Assembly (NCBI RefSeq): GCF_020687765.1
Contig: NZ_JAJEWJ010000001.1
Span: forward strand, 1 to 64,000
Direction: 5' to 3'
DNA: 64,000 bases
Origin: Sphingobacterium sp. FBM7-1
GTDB taxonomy: Bacteria; Bacteroidota; Bacteroidia; Sphingobacteriales; Sphingobacteriaceae
Made by a program: the position numbers and the translations under genes. The notes beneath the pieces were generated by a model. That model saw nothing but the letters and a program-made list of their open reading frames with translations, had not been told where the DNA came from and did not search any database. Within the stretch, counting starts at the first letter, position 1, and every line of letters begins with the position of its first letter. Below, piece by piece: positions 37,167 through 46,434 of the stretch.

Positions 37167-37849
37167 ATAGTAAAAAAATAGCTTTTGCCATGATGGCCCT
37201 GACCTGCACGGGATTGTCCGTAACACAGGCACAAGTATTAAAATCCAACACAGATACCGTTTCCTATGTTTTAGGGAAGGATGTGGGCAACTCCTTGTCT
37301 CGCACGGGGATTACGATCCAGTCCGAAAGCTTTTTGCAAGGTGTCAACGATGCGCTACAGGGTAAAGAGGCTTTAATCGGCGACGAAGAAAGCATGCGTA
37401 TTATGCAGTTGGCCTTCACCAAAGCAGCAGAAGAACGCACCAAGGTTTTTAGAGAGCAGGAAGCGGCGTTTTTCGATACGATCAAAAATAAAGCTGGTAT
37501 ACAGCATCTGGAAGATGGACTTTATTATGAAGTGATCGAAGAAGGGGCCGGTGCAAAACCAAGCAGCGAGGACGAAGTGACCGTACATTATAAAGGGAGC
37601 TTAGCCAATGGGAAAGTTTTTGACGATTCCTACCAGCGGGGCGCACCCTTAGATATTGATTTAGGTAATGTTATTAAAGGCTGGCAAATCGGTATTCCGT
37701 TGATGGCGACAGGTTCAAAATATCGCTTGTATATTCCCTCGAAACTAGGTTACGGAGAGCGGGGCGCAGGAGCCGATATCCCTCCTTATAGTGCGCTGAT
37801 TTTCGAGATTGAATTAATAGGAATTAAAGATCAGGAAGCGCCTTTATAA
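37163..37849 (+). CDS. FKBP-type peptidyl-prolyl isomerase, periplasmic
   Basis: The 228-residue protein has a signal peptide (about 1-23, ending TQA), an FKBP N-terminal dimerisation domain (about 30-115, DTVSYVLGKDVGNSLSR) and a C-terminal FKBP domain (about 130-222) with VTVHYKGSLANGKVFDDSYQ, VIKGWQIGIPLMATGSKYRL and IPPYSALIFEIELI. It is of the Mip/FkpA type and catalyses proline isomerisation during folding of envelope proteins. Confidence 0.93.
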   Translation: MNSKKIAFAMMALTCTGLSVTQAQVLKSNTDTVSYVLGKDVGNSLSRTGITIQSESFLQGVNDALQGKEALIGDEESMRIMQLAFTKAAEERTKVFREQEAAFFDTIKNKAGIQHLEDGLYYEVIEEGAGAKPSSEDEVTVHYKGSLANGKVFDDSYQRGAPLDIDLGNVIKGWQIGIPLMATGSKYRLYIPSKLGYGERGAGADIPPYSALIFEIELIGIKDQEAPL

Positions 37850-37885
37850 AGACGTTTTGTTACGGTTTTTTTTAAGTTAGGAAAG

Positions 37886-38791
37886 ATGGTAGCGTTAACA
37901 AAATTAGGTCAGTCCGAACTGCAGGTAGCACCTGTCGGCCTAGGAGCGATGTCGCTCAAAGGCGGAGCTACCAAACAGAACAGTGACGTGATACAGCATG
38001 CCGTAGCAGCAGGCATTAATTATGTGGATACCGCCGACCTTTATGAACGCGGCATGAATGAAGATATGGTGGGTCAGGCTATCGAGCCGATACGTCAGCA
38101 AATTATTCTGGCCACTAAAGTGGGCAATCAATGGCGTTCCGATGGCAGCACCTGGGACTGGAAAGCCTCCAAACCGTATATTATAAAAACGGTGGAAGCC
38201 TCCTTAACTCGGTTGCGCACGGATTACATCGATTTATACCAGCTGCATGGCGGCACGATGGATGATCCGATCGACGAGATTATTGAAGCCTTCGAGCAGC
38301 TGGTGAAAGCAGGAAAGATCCGTTACTATGGCCTTTCTTCTATACGTCCGAATGTGATCCGAACATATGCGGAAAAATCGAATATCGTGAGTGTGATGAT
38401 GCAGTACAATCTGCTGGACAGGCGGCCTGAAGTTGTTTTTCCACTTTTGTGCGAAAAAAAGATTTCGGTGATCAGCCGGGGAGCGCTGACACAGGGTTTG
38501 TTGATCGATAAGCCCGTGAAAAATTTTCTGCAACTAACCTCCGGAGAAGTAGGACACGCTCAGCGGAATGTCGAAAAATTGGCGGATAGCCTTGCCGTCA
38601 GTAAATCGCAGCTCTTGTTAGCCTACGTGCTTAATCATTCCGCAGTCGATGTCGCCGCCGTAGGCGTGCGCACGCTCGCGCAGTTAGATGATCTTCAGGA
38701 AGCGATAAAGCGCCCGCTTATACTATCGGATAGCGAGCGGTCGGAATTGGAGCGAGGGATCCGAAAATTGCATTATACAGAACATCTATAA
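37886..38791 (+). CDS. Aldo/keto reductase
   Basis: The 301-residue protein has the AKR tetrad contexts: GINYVDTADLYERGMNEDMV (Asp and Tyr), LATKVGNQW (Lys) and DLYQLHGG (His). A C-terminal cofactor segment (LAYVLNHSAVDVAAVGVRT) suggests NADP(H). Physiological substrate is unknown. It lies 36 bases after the FKBP gene on the same strand and ends in a terminator. Confidence 0.92.
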   Translation: MVALTKLGQSELQVAPVGLGAMSLKGGATKQNSDVIQHAVAAGINYVDTADLYERGMNEDMVGQAIEPIRQQIILATKVGNQWRSDGSTWDWKASKPYIIKTVEASLTRLRTDYIDLYQLHGGTMDDPIDEIIEAFEQLVKAGKIRYYGLSSIRPNVIRTYAEKSNIVSVMMQYNLLDRRPEVVFPLLCEKKISVISRGALTQGLLIDKPVKNFLQLTSGEVGHAQRNVEKLADSLAVSKSQLLLAYVLNHSAVDVAAVGVRTLAQLDDLQEAIKRPLILSDSERSELERGIRKLHYTEHL

Positions 38792-38834
38792 ACAAAAAGA
38801 GACGTGCCACAGCACGTCTCTTTTTGTTTATAGA
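38790..38834. terminator. Bidirectional terminator between aldo/keto reductase and yceI
   Basis: AAACAAAAAGAGACGTGC pairs with GCACGTCTCTTTTTGTTT around a very short loop. The flanking A and T runs allow termination from both converging genes. It begins at the aldo/keto reductase stop. Confidence 0.85.
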
Positions 38835-38847
38835 TGTTGTTCGTTTT

Positions 38848-39372
38848 TTACGAAAGTACAAACTGGACATCCGCGTGGAATTTAACATCCTCGCTTACCA
38901 TAACCCCACCTGTTTCTAACGCTGCGTTCCAGGTCAAGCCAAAATCTTGACGATTAATCTTACCATTTATCGTATAGCCCACTTTTTGATTTCCCCAAGG
39001 ATCTTTCGCCAAGCCACCGAATTCGGCAACAAACGTAGCAGGTTTGGTAACGTCTTTTACCGTCAAATCACCTGTTAATTTGTATTCGTCATCAGCAGTC
39101 TTTTCGATTTTCGTCGTTTTGAAACGAATCGTAGGATAGGCATCTGTATTAAAGAAATCCACACTTTTTAAGTGTTCGTCCCGCGATTCACTTTTCGTAT
39201 TGATAGAAGCCGTTTTAATTGCCACATCTACCGTAGCTTGCGATAAATCTTCCGCTTTTCCATCAACCGTAACATCAAAGTCGTGAAAATACCCTTTGAC
39301 GTTTGAAATCATCATGTGTTTTACTTTAAATTCTATCTCGCTATGCGCTTTGTCTAAACTCCATGTTGCCAT
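38848..39372 (-). CDS. YceI family lipid-binding-like protein
   Basis: The 174-residue protein is a single YceI domain: WSLDKAHSEIEFKVKHMMIS at the start, KSVDFFNTDAYPTIRFKTTK in the middle and FGLTWNAALETGGVMVSEDV near the end. YceI proteins form a lipocalin-like barrel binding isoprenoid chains. There is no signal peptide, so a cytosolic location is likely, unlike the periplasmic E. coli protein. Confidence 0.92.
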   Translation of the reverse strand: MATWSLDKAHSEIEFKVKHMMISNVKGYFHDFDVTVDGKAEDLSQATVDVAIKTASINTKSESRDEHLKSVDFFNTDAYPTIRFKTTKIEKTADDEYKLTGDLTVKDVTKPATFVAEFGGLAKDPWGNQKVGYTINGKINRQDFGLTWNAALETGGVMVSEDVKFHADVQFVLS

Positions 39373-39477
39373 AATCTTATTTCCTTTTTTTATTTAAACT
39401 TTAATCCTTTTGAACAATACAAATATCAACCCAAAATAAGCATTATGCATTGACGTATGATAAGAAAATAAAAAAAA

Positions 39478-42228
39478 TTAAAACAACGATGTCTGTCCCG
39501 AGTCGTTGAGATTAATATCATCTGGATTGGTAATCTCGAGACTAATATCCGCATCCGTCTGCGTAGCTGACGGCTTCGTTTCGGCTTGGTCCTCCTCCTG
39601 CACGGCTGGCTGATCGATCACTGTATCTTCCGTGTTTGCCGTATTCCGGTCATCGTCGGAGGAAGGGGATTCTGCCGCCGGCATCACCTCGGTCAAATCC
39701 ACGTCTTGCGTAATCAACTTCACTCTTTTAACCGTATGGAAAGAAAGCCGGTTTCCCTGTGCACGCATACCTTTGATATCGATAATTTCGTTGAGCGGTT
39801 GTTCCAGCGTTTCGGGTGTCTGTGATTTACCTTTAAGCAGGTCTACCCGAACCACCGGCTCCAGACCGTTGGTCAATATAAGGAGTTTGGAGCCAGGCGT
39901 ATCGTTAATGAACGATACCCGTTTACCCAGCGGCTGATCGTCAAATTTAAACCGTTTCACATAATAGGTTCCCGATTTACCATCTTGATGAATTGCCGTA
40001 TACACATGTTCCGGAGCAAACTTCTCCATCCGCAGCACATTGCTATCGAAATGGTTACTGAGGTCGAAACTAGAGAACTCGTAAGAACCATCCGGATACA
40101 CCAGTAAGATTTTATCGTCGCCATCAAATTCTCCTAAATAGTGACCACGTTCGTCCGCATTGAGGCGGCGGAGGACATCGTCAAACCATATCTTGCGTCC
40201 GGCTAGCGTAGACACGCCCGCGTTTTTGAAAGCAATTTTTTTTACGGGGTATTTGGAAACAATATTCCCCTGAGATGCTCTTCCTTTGATGGCAATTTCT
40301 GCAAAATCGATGTCAAAGTTCAACTTCCGCAATTTGGAGTGTGGTTTTAGTTGAATGTTCACTACTTCAGCCTCCCCATTCGGGTTAGCCGTGAAATAAA
40401 GCACTTTAGAGCCTTTGGTGCCTTTAGAAATATCGTATTCTTTGTCCCGCGTTACCGCCGTAACGGCAAACCGCTTTACGTAGCTGGTGCCGGATGTACC
40501 ATCCTTATAAATCGTATTGTAAATTGTCCGTTCATCGCCTTTTTTGAACACGGCGACGTGAATAATATCTTTACCGACGAAGACTTTGTCCTGCACTTTG
40601 GTGACCGCATATTTGCCGTCCGCCCGAAAGACAATGATATCGTCAATATCCGAACATTCCGATACAAATTCATCTTTTCGCATTCCCGTACCGATAAAAC
40701 CTTCTTCCCGGTTGACATATAATTTTGCATTGGCTAAGGCCACTTGGGAGGCCTCTACCTTGTCGAAAATACGGATCTCCGTTTTACGTTCCCGTCCTTT
40801 CGCATATTTGCTCCGCAAATGCTCAAACCAGTCTATCGTATACTCCGTTAGGTTACGAAGGTTCCGCTTCACCACTTTAATGTCATCTTCGAGCGCTCGC
40901 ATTTGCTCGTCGGCCTTTTTTACATCAAAACGGGTGATGCTACTCATTGGTTTATCGATGAGCCGTTTATAATCCTCCGCTGTAATGGCGCGATAAAACT
41001 GATCGAAAAAAGGTTCGAAGAGTCTGTCCAATACCTGTACAACCGTATCAAAATCGCCTGAATTCTCGTAGTCAGGGTGTTTGTACATCCCTTCCTGGAT
41101 GAAAATCTTTAACAAGGAGCTGAAGAATATCTTTTCCTGCAGCTCATGGAGCTTGATTTCCAATTCCCTTTTTAGCAACGCTTTGGTCTGGTTGGTATTC
41201 TGGATCAGGATATCATTCACACTCATAAAGTGTGGCTTATTATCGATGATGACACAGGTATTGGGCGAGATAGATGTTTCGCAAGCAGTGAACGCATAGA
41301 GTGCATCAATCGTCACATCGGGCGATATACCCGGGGCGAGGTGTACAATAATTTCCACATGTTCCGCGGTATTGTCCTCGATACGTTTGATTTTGATTTT
41401 ACTCTTTTCGTTGGCCGCGACCACGCTATCGATCAAACCACCCGTTGTTGTTCCGAAAGGGATTTCAGTAATGGCCAAAGTTTTCTTATCCCGCTCTTCG
41501 ATTTTGGCACGCACCCGGATTTTTCCGCCACGGCGACCTTCGTTATAATTGGACACGTCGGCCAATCCACCGGTTGGAAAATCTGGTAACAAATTCGGAC
41601 GCTCCCCTCGAAGCACTTGTATAGAGGCATCGATCAACTCGATAAAATTGTGGGGCATGATCTTAGTCGCCAATCCCACGGCAATACCTTCGGCGCCCTG
41701 CGCCAATAGGAGTGGGAATTTAACCGGTAGGGTGACAGGTTCTTTATTCCGGCCATCGTAGCTCAATTGCCATTCGGTGGTATCCGGGTTGAAGACCACT
41801 TCGTTAGCGAACTTAGACAAACGTCCTTCAATATAACGCGCCGCCGCTGCAGAATCCCCTGTGATGGGATCGCCCCAGTTTCCCTGACAGTCGATCAAAA
41901 GATCTTTCTGGCCGATCTGCACCATAGCGTCACCAATAGAGGCGTCGCCGTGCGGGTGGTATTTCATCGTATTACCGATGACATTGGCCGCTTTGTTATA
42001 GCGCCCGTCGTCCATCTCCTTCAGCGAATGCAGAATCCGACGCTGTACCGGTTTAAAACCATCGTTGATATGGGGAACGGCACGATCCAGGATGACGTAA
42101 GAAGCATAATCCAAAAACCAATTCTCATACAAGCCCGATAAAGGGATGGTAGTAGAATTTGATTCGTGTTCTGGATGTTCTGTATTCTGCGCTGAATTGC
42201 CGTTTGGAAAATTTGTCTCTTCGCTCAT
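39478..42228 (-). CDS. parC: DNA topoisomerase IV/gyrase subunit A
   Basis: The 916-residue protein has the breakage-reunion domain with SYVILDRAVPHINDGFKPVQ, the quinolone-determining region HPHGDASIGDAMVQIGQ, and the catalytic tyrosine in AAARYIEGRLSKFA. It continues with a coiled-coil tower and a C-terminal beta-pinwheel. The last about 90 residues are acidic and low-complexity. The second type IIA A subunit of Bacteroidota is usually called ParC, and a gyrA is expected elsewhere, so the symbol is likely but not proven. The B subunit is not in the window. The promoter region upstream contains 63-base tandem repeats. Confidence 0.88.
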   Translation of the reverse strand: MSEETNFPNGNSAQNTEHPEHESNSTTIPLSGLYENWFLDYASYVILDRAVPHINDGFKPVQRRILHSLKEMDDGRYNKAANVIGNTMKYHPHGDASIGDAMVQIGQKDLLIDCQGNWGDPITGDSAAAARYIEGRLSKFANEVVFNPDTTEWQLSYDGRNKEPVTLPVKFPLLLAQGAEGIAVGLATKIMPHNFIELIDASIQVLRGERPNLLPDFPTGGLADVSNYNEGRRGGKIRVRAKIEERDKKTLAITEIPFGTTTGGLIDSVVAANEKSKIKIKRIEDNTAEHVEIIVHLAPGISPDVTIDALYAFTACETSISPNTCVIIDNKPHFMSVNDILIQNTNQTKALLKRELEIKLHELQEKIFFSSLLKIFIQEGMYKHPDYENSGDFDTVVQVLDRLFEPFFDQFYRAITAEDYKRLIDKPMSSITRFDVKKADEQMRALEDDIKVVKRNLRNLTEYTIDWFEHLRSKYAKGRERKTEIRIFDKVEASQVALANAKLYVNREEGFIGTGMRKDEFVSECSDIDDIIVFRADGKYAVTKVQDKVFVGKDIIHVAVFKKGDERTIYNTIYKDGTSGTSYVKRFAVTAVTRDKEYDISKGTKGSKVLYFTANPNGEAEVVNIQLKPHSKLRKLNFDIDFAEIAIKGRASQGNIVSKYPVKKIAFKNAGVSTLAGRKIWFDDVLRRLNADERGHYLGEFDGDDKILLVYPDGSYEFSSFDLSNHFDSNVLRMEKFAPEHVYTAIHQDGKSGTYYVKRFKFDDQPLGKRVSFINDTPGSKLLILTNGLEPVVRVDLLKGKSQTPETLEQPLNEIIDIKGMRAQGNRLSFHTVKRVKLITQDVDLTEVMPAAESPSSDDDRNTANTEDTVIDQPAVQEEDQAETKPSATQTDADISLEITNPDDINLNDSGQTSLF

Positions 42229-42361
42229 TTAAAATAAAATGCCTTTTATTTTGATACCGTGTATGTTATTTTGAATTACGTAAAAGTACAAAAAAACGAA
42301 GAACCGCAGAAAAAATAGCCTACCTATTTGTTTCGTTCTGGATAACGACGGAAATCATTGT

Positions 42362-42592
42362 CGTATGTTTTTGCGTGGTAGTGCGAGGAATTGTTTTTAT
42401 ATCGATGCCGTGCAAAATTTTCGACACATATTTTTGCCTGGTAGCACGAGGAATTGTTTTTATATCGATGCCGTGCAAAATTTTCGACACATATTTTTGC
42501 CTGGTAGCGCGAGGAATTGTTTTTATATCGATGCCGTGCAAAATTTTCGACACATATTTTTGCGTGGTAGCGCGAGGAATTGTTTTTATATC
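42362..42592. repeat. 63-base tandem repeat, about 3.7 copies
   Basis: The marker GAGGAATTG occurs at 42385, 42448, 42511 and 42574, exactly 63 bases apart. Copies differ at only a few positions, in the segment GCSTGGTAGYRCGAGG. The last copy diverges after TATCGAT and the first lacks part of its left end. On the minus strand each unit would encode MSKILHGIDIKTIPR plus six residues, but the differences between copies change amino acids in the frames I checked, so coding is unlikely. Confidence 0.9.
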
Positions 42593-42605
42593 GATACAAT
42601 GCCAC

Positions 42606-42843
42606 GACAGCTTTTAACGGAACAAAATCTTCGACTGGTAAATTTACTTGGTCAGATGACAATATGAAAACATTGGCTGTCGGAACAAAATATGCTTCAG
42701 TTAATTTTGCTGAGTCATCTGACGTTTCATTTTCGTCATCTGACGTTTCGTTTTCGTTAGACGTTTTTTTGTCTTTGTTAGATGACTTTTTGTTTTTGTT
42801 AGACGTTTCTTATTTTTCTATGGTTGTTACTGCAAGTATGTAA
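42606..42843 (+). pseudogene. Possible remnant of an Ig-like (MBG-type) repeat protein
   Basis: The plus strand reads FNGTKSSTGKFTWSDDNMKT followed by LAVGTKYASVNFAESSD. This resembles the repeating pattern of bacterial Ig-like domains of adhesins (a G-F-W segment, then VGT and a V-F segment). It is followed by a 7-residue repeating, serine/aspartate then leucine/phenylalanine-rich stretch from the 21-base repeat and a stop at 42843. No start of its own is visible. It may be the tail of an old surface-protein gene, or chance. Confidence 0.25.
42713..42817. repeat. Degenerate 21-base repeat, five units
   Basis: Five consecutive 21-base units begin TCATCTGACG, TCATCTGACG, TTAGACGTTT, TTAGATGACT and TTAGACGTTT. 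The first two are nearly identical and the last three are more diverged and T-rich. Confidence 0.6.
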
Positions 42844-42916
42844 AAAACAACTTTAAATACTTTTTAGGGCTGTTTTTTGATGAAAAAGCATATTGTAAAT
42901 AAGCCTTTTATGGGGC

Positions 42917-42966
42917 AAAATCCTGCCAAACAGATTTTTGAGGTACCCTCATTTTGGCAGGATTTT
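42917..42966. terminator. 14-base perfect inverted repeat, terminator-like
   Basis: AAAATCCTGCCAAA (42917-42930) and TTTGGCAGGATTTT (42953-42966) are exact complements with a 22-base loop that itself contains GAGG/CCTC. The A and T runs at its outer ends suit a terminator in both directions, though no intact gene ends here. Confidence 0.6.
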
Positions 42967-43088
42967 ATCCTATGCATATCAGAAAAAATGTGTAAGCCAC
43001 GTCGCGGCTCGAGCGACACGAAAATGAAATACTCCTTTATTCTCTAAACCACATTACAATTTATAACGAAAGTTAAGTAATATTGTAT

Positions 43089-43904
43089 ATGATTTCATTT
43101 GCTAACGCTAAAATCAATATCGGACTAAATATCGTCGGCAAGCGTTCCGATGGATATCACTTATTGGAATCTGTTTTTTATCCCTTTCCGCTTTACGATA
43201 TTATTGAAATAACGGATGCACCAAATGCCTTAGAAACAACACTGACGATAACAGGGATGGATTTGTCGGTCCGGTCGGATAATTTATGTCTTCGGGCGCA
43301 TCATTTACTGGCTGAAAAATATCGGTTGCCCGCCGTCCATATTCATTTACATAAGCAAATCCCTTTCGGCGCAGGGTTAGGCGGAGGGTCATCTGACGCT
43401 GCATCTGTGTTAAAAATGCTGAACGAGAAATTTAATCTTGGCCTTTCCATCTCCGAATTGGAGCAGGAAGCCGAAAAATTAGGTGCAGACTGCCCATTTT
43501 TTATTCAGAATACACCGCAGTATGCGGAGGGAATTGGAACAGATTTTTCGGATATCACATTGGATTTATCGGATAAGTTTGTCGTGCTTATAAAACCGTC
43601 GGTAAACATCGCAACGGCGGAGGCTTACCAACATGTAACGCCACGTCCGTCTGGAGAGGATTTAAGAAAATTGTTGAAGCTCCCCGTACAGGATTGGAAA
43701 TATTACGTCAACAACGATTTTGAAGAGGGTATTTTCGAACAGCATCCCTGCATTCGGGAAGTTAAATTGGCGTTGTATGCAAGTGGAGCACTATACGCTT
43801 CCATGTCTGGATCTGGTTCGGCCGTGTATGGCATCTTCCGGGAACCAGTCGATCTGACGCCTTTAAAAGATTTAGGTACATGCTATTACCCTACTATACT
43901 ATAG
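43089..43904 (+). CDS. ispE: 4-diphosphocytidyl-2-C-methyl-D-erythritol kinase
   Basis: This 271-residue GHMP kinase of the non-mevalonate isoprenoid pathway phosphorylates CDP-methylerythritol. It starts MISFANAKINIGLNIVGKRS DGYH, has the ATP loop PFGAGLGGGSSDAASVLK and ends with the family motif ALYASMSGSGSAVYGIF. ATG 43089 is preferred to a TTG at 43083. It converges with ribF, with 9 bases between the stops. Confidence 0.95.
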   Translation: MISFANAKINIGLNIVGKRSDGYHLLESVFYPFPLYDIIEITDAPNALETTLTITGMDLSVRSDNLCLRAHHLLAEKYRLPAVHIHLHKQIPFGAGLGGGSSDAASVLKMLNEKFNLGLSISELEQEAEKLGADCPFFIQNTPQYAEGIGTDFSDITLDLSDKFVVLIKPSVNIATAEAYQHVTPRPSGEDLRKLLKLPVQDWKYYVNNDFEEGIFEQHPCIREVKLALYASGALYASMSGSGSAVYGIFREPVDLTPLKDLGTCYYPTIL

Positions 43905-43913
43905 CTTTTTAAG

Positions 43914-44891
43914 CTAGAGTGAAAAATAGTTGCGAATGTTTTTTTCATCTGCTTTAATTTGATCGCGCATCGTCTCCAGCGAATCAAACCACTGATCGTG
44001 ACGAATAAATTTCAGGAATTTTACCCGTAGGGTGGTGGAATAGATATCGTCTTTAAAATCTAACAGATTGATCTCTATTTTGCGGGTCATCCCATCGACC
44101 GTTGGCCGCGTGCCGATATAAGCCATTCCTTTTGCAATGCGATCGGGCTGAGGCGTGATATACTCACCGGTGTGTACGGTGGACATATTCGCGTAAATCT
44201 CTACTTCTACCGCATAAATGCCGTAAGCAGGGATAAGCTTGTGTGCTTCGTGGATGTTGAGATTTGCTGTAGGAAAGCCAATTTCCCGTCCAATTTGATC
44301 GCCGCGGACAACCGTACCGGTTAGCTCAAAGGGATAACCTAAGTATTTATTGGCGGTTTCAATGTCCCCCTTAATCAAAGATTCCCGGATTTTGGTGGAG
44401 GATACGGCTACATCCTCGATATCTTGTTCGGGAATCTGCTCGACGGTATAATCGTATATTTCAGCGAGCTCTTTTAAATCTTTGATAGAGCCCTGTCTAT
44501 CTTTACCAAAGTGATGATCGTACCCGATAACAATCTGTTTGGTACCTAACCGTCCCACTAGCACATTACTAATGTATTCTTCGGCTGTTTGATTGGAAAA
44601 GTCGCGGGTGAAAGGCGTGATAATTAAATGATCAATACCGGAGAGCGCCAGCCGGTGGGTCTTTTCTTCGATATCGTTAATGAGACGCAGGTTGTCATCA
44701 TCGGGGTTGATGATTAAACGAGGATGGGGGAAGAAAGTAAGCAAGATCGTCTCTCCGTTTCTTTCTGCCGCGCACTCTCTCAATTTGGATAATATTTTTT
44801 GATGCCCGATGTGTACCCCATCGAATGTCCCGATGGTGACGATCGCATTCGATAACGGTTCAAACTCATCTAAACTTTTATATATCTTCAC
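43914..44891 (-). CDS. ribF: Bifunctional riboflavin kinase/FAD synthetase
   Basis: The 325-residue protein has an N-terminal nucleotidyltransferase with TIGTFDGVHIGHQKIL (HxGH-type) and VSSTKIRESLIKGDIETANK. The C-terminal riboflavin kinase domain has GREIGFPTANLNIHEAHKLI and ends MRDQIKADEKNIRNYFSL. It makes FMN and then FAD. It is the last gene of the ftsX-DUF3098-uppP-truB-ribF operon, 9 bases after truB. Confidence 0.95.
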   Translation of the reverse strand: MKIYKSLDEFEPLSNAIVTIGTFDGVHIGHQKILSKLRECAAERNGETILLTFFPHPRLIINPDDDNLRLINDIEEKTHRLALSGIDHLIITPFTRDFSNQTAEEYISNVLVGRLGTKQIVIGYDHHFGKDRQGSIKDLKELAEIYDYTVEQIPEQDIEDVAVSSTKIRESLIKGDIETANKYLGYPFELTGTVVRGDQIGREIGFPTANLNIHEAHKLIPAYGIYAVEVEIYANMSTVHTGEYITPQPDRIAKGMAYIGTRPTVDGMTRKIEINLLDFKDDIYSTTLRVKFLKFIRHDQWFDSLETMRDQIKADEKNIRNYFSL

Positions 44892-44900
44892 TACGTATAA

Positions 44901-45638
44901 TTAGCTGTTGTCTACTGTTGTTGAAAGGGTCGTTTTATGTAATTTAATTTTTTTAATTAAATCTTGCAAATCCCATGCATCATCCACATGAAAATCTCCA
45001 CTTTTGGTCCGTCGGAGTTGACGGAGGTGCGCGCCAATTCCTAGCGCTTTTCCAAAATCATGGGCAATAGAACGGATATAAGTCCCTTTCGAGCAATTGA
45101 TCCGGAAATGTACTTCGGGCATTTCAATCTTTTCAATCACAAAACTTTTCACCATGATACGGCGGGCTTTTAATTCTACTTCTTCACCACGACGGGCCTT
45201 TTCGTAGACCCGTTCGCCGTTTATTTTGATGGCAGAATGGGCGGGAGGAAATTGCTCTAGTTCTCCTACAAACTGCGAAGTCATGTCGCAGATATCAGCT
45301 TCGGTGAGATGGCTATAATCAAATGTTTGATCAACGGCTGTTTCCAGATCGTAAGAAGGGGTAGTGGCACCTAAGGAAATGATGCCGGTGTATTCTTTAT
45401 CTTCGGCTTGAAAGGAGTCTATTCTTTTGGTGAATTTGCCTGTGCAGATAATCAATAATCCCGTTGCTAGGGGATCTAATGTTCCAGCATGGCCTACCTT
45501 CACTTTTTGTGGTTTTATGCTATTACGAAGCTTACCAACCACATCAAAACTTGTCCACTCCAAAGGTTTATCCACCAATAGTACTTCACCTCCGACAAAA
45601 TCAAATGGAGAAGTTATTGTTTCTTCTACGTTTGTCAT
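44901..45638 (-). CDS. truB: tRNA pseudouridine(55) synthase
   Basis: The 245-residue protein has the catalytic Asp in VGHAGTLDPLATGLLI, preceded by LLVDKPLEWTSFDVV, and KGTYIRSIAHDFGKALG in the second half. It makes pseudouridine 55 of the T-loop. Its ATG overlaps the uppP stop by one base (TAATG), showing translational coupling. The C-terminal PUA-like region is short, as usual in this phylum. Confidence 0.95.
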   Translation of the reverse strand: MTNVEETITSPFDFVGGEVLLVDKPLEWTSFDVVGKLRNSIKPQKVKVGHAGTLDPLATGLLIICTGKFTKRIDSFQAEDKEYTGIISLGATTPSYDLETAVDQTFDYSHLTEADICDMTSQFVGELEQFPPAHSAIKINGERVYEKARRGEEVELKARRIMVKSFVIEKIEMPEVHFRINCSKGTYIRSIAHDFGKALGIGAHLRQLRRTKSGDFHVDDAWDLQDLIKKIKLHKTTLSTTVDNS

Positions 45639-46432
45639 TATATAATTTCCAGACTACGCCCGCTAATTAACAGTCCGATAATCACGAGTCCCACAATAAT
45701 ACGATACCAACCGAACGCTTTAAAACCGTATTTAGTCAGTACGCTAATAAAACTTTTTATCGCTATAATAGCGACGATAAAGCCTACCAGGTTTCCGATA
45801 AGAAGCAGGTTTATTTCCTCACTGGTAAAAACATGTCCTTCTTTTAGAAACTTATACAGTTTAACCACAGATGCTCCGAGCATCATGGGGATCGCTAAAA
45901 AAAAGGAAAATTCGGCGGCAGCTTTGCGTGTTAGGCTTTGGGTCATACCGCCAACTATGGTACTTGCCGAACGCGATGTGCCGGGAATCAGGGCTAGGCA
46001 TTGATACCAACCGATAATGAATGCCTGTTTGTAAGAGATTTCATCCGAGTCATCAACTTGCGGCCGGTTAAACCACTTATCTACAAACAATAAAATTATA
46101 CCACCAATGACCAACATGACGGCTACCATCAACGGACTTTCTAATAAAGAATCGATGAAGTCGTTCAAGACAAGACCTAGGATAGACGCTGGAATTGCGG
46201 CCACGGCCAGTTTATAATAAAAGTCTAACGACTTAAAGAATCTTCGATAATACAGCACTAAAACGGAAAGAATCGTGCCGAGCTGTATAACGATGGTGAA
46301 TAATTTGACGAAAGGAGAGGGCTCCATGCCCATTAATGCCGTTCCGATAATCATATGACCTGTTGAAGAAACAGGTAAAAATTCTGTTAATCCTTCGATG
46401 ATTGCCAAAACAATCGCCTGAAAATAGGTCAT
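45638..46432 (-). CDS. uppP: Undecaprenyl-diphosphate phosphatase
   Basis: The 264-residue integral membrane protein has about eight helices. The signature motifs are ALIEGLTEFLPVSSTGHMII-type (here IIEGLTEFLPVSSTGHMI) near the N-terminus and PGTSRSASTIVGGM in the middle. It recycles the undecaprenyl carrier for cell wall synthesis and gives bacitracin tolerance (also called BacA). It starts 2 bases after the DUF3098 stop. Confidence 0.95.
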   Translation of the reverse strand: MTYFQAIVLAIIEGLTEFLPVSSTGHMIIGTALMGMEPSPFVKLFTIVIQLGTILSVLVLYYRRFFKSLDFYYKLAVAAIPASILGLVLNDFIDSLLESPLMVAVMLVIGGIILLFVDKWFNRPQVDDSDEISYKQAFIIGWYQCLALIPGTSRSASTIVGGMTQSLTRKAAAEFSFFLAIPMMLGASVVKLYKFLKEGHVFTSEEINLLLIGNLVGFIVAIIAIKSFISVLTKYGFKAFGWYRIIVGLVIIGLLISGRSLEII

Positions 46433-46434
46433 CC

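Larger units (their letters stand above)
42229..43088. other. Repeat-rich intergenic region, parC-ispE
   Basis: This 860-base gap lies between divergent core genes. It holds 63-base tandem repeats (42362-42592), a possible protein remnant (about 42606-42730), a degenerate 21-base repeat (42713-42817), a 14-base inverted repeat (42917-42966) and the promoters of both genes. Several frames stay open through the tandem repeats only because 63 is divisible by three and the unit lacks stops. Confidence 0.6.

Noticed and set aside
42362..42592. CRISPR array from the 63-base tandem repeats
   Set aside because: The copies are contiguous and nearly identical throughout, without unique spacers.
42320..42667. 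Several overlapping open frames through the 63-base repeats, encoding 21-residue repeated peptides
   Set aside because: The frames are open because the unit length is divisible by three and has no stops. Copy differences change residues in the frames I checked, and no start or ribosome-binding site stands out.
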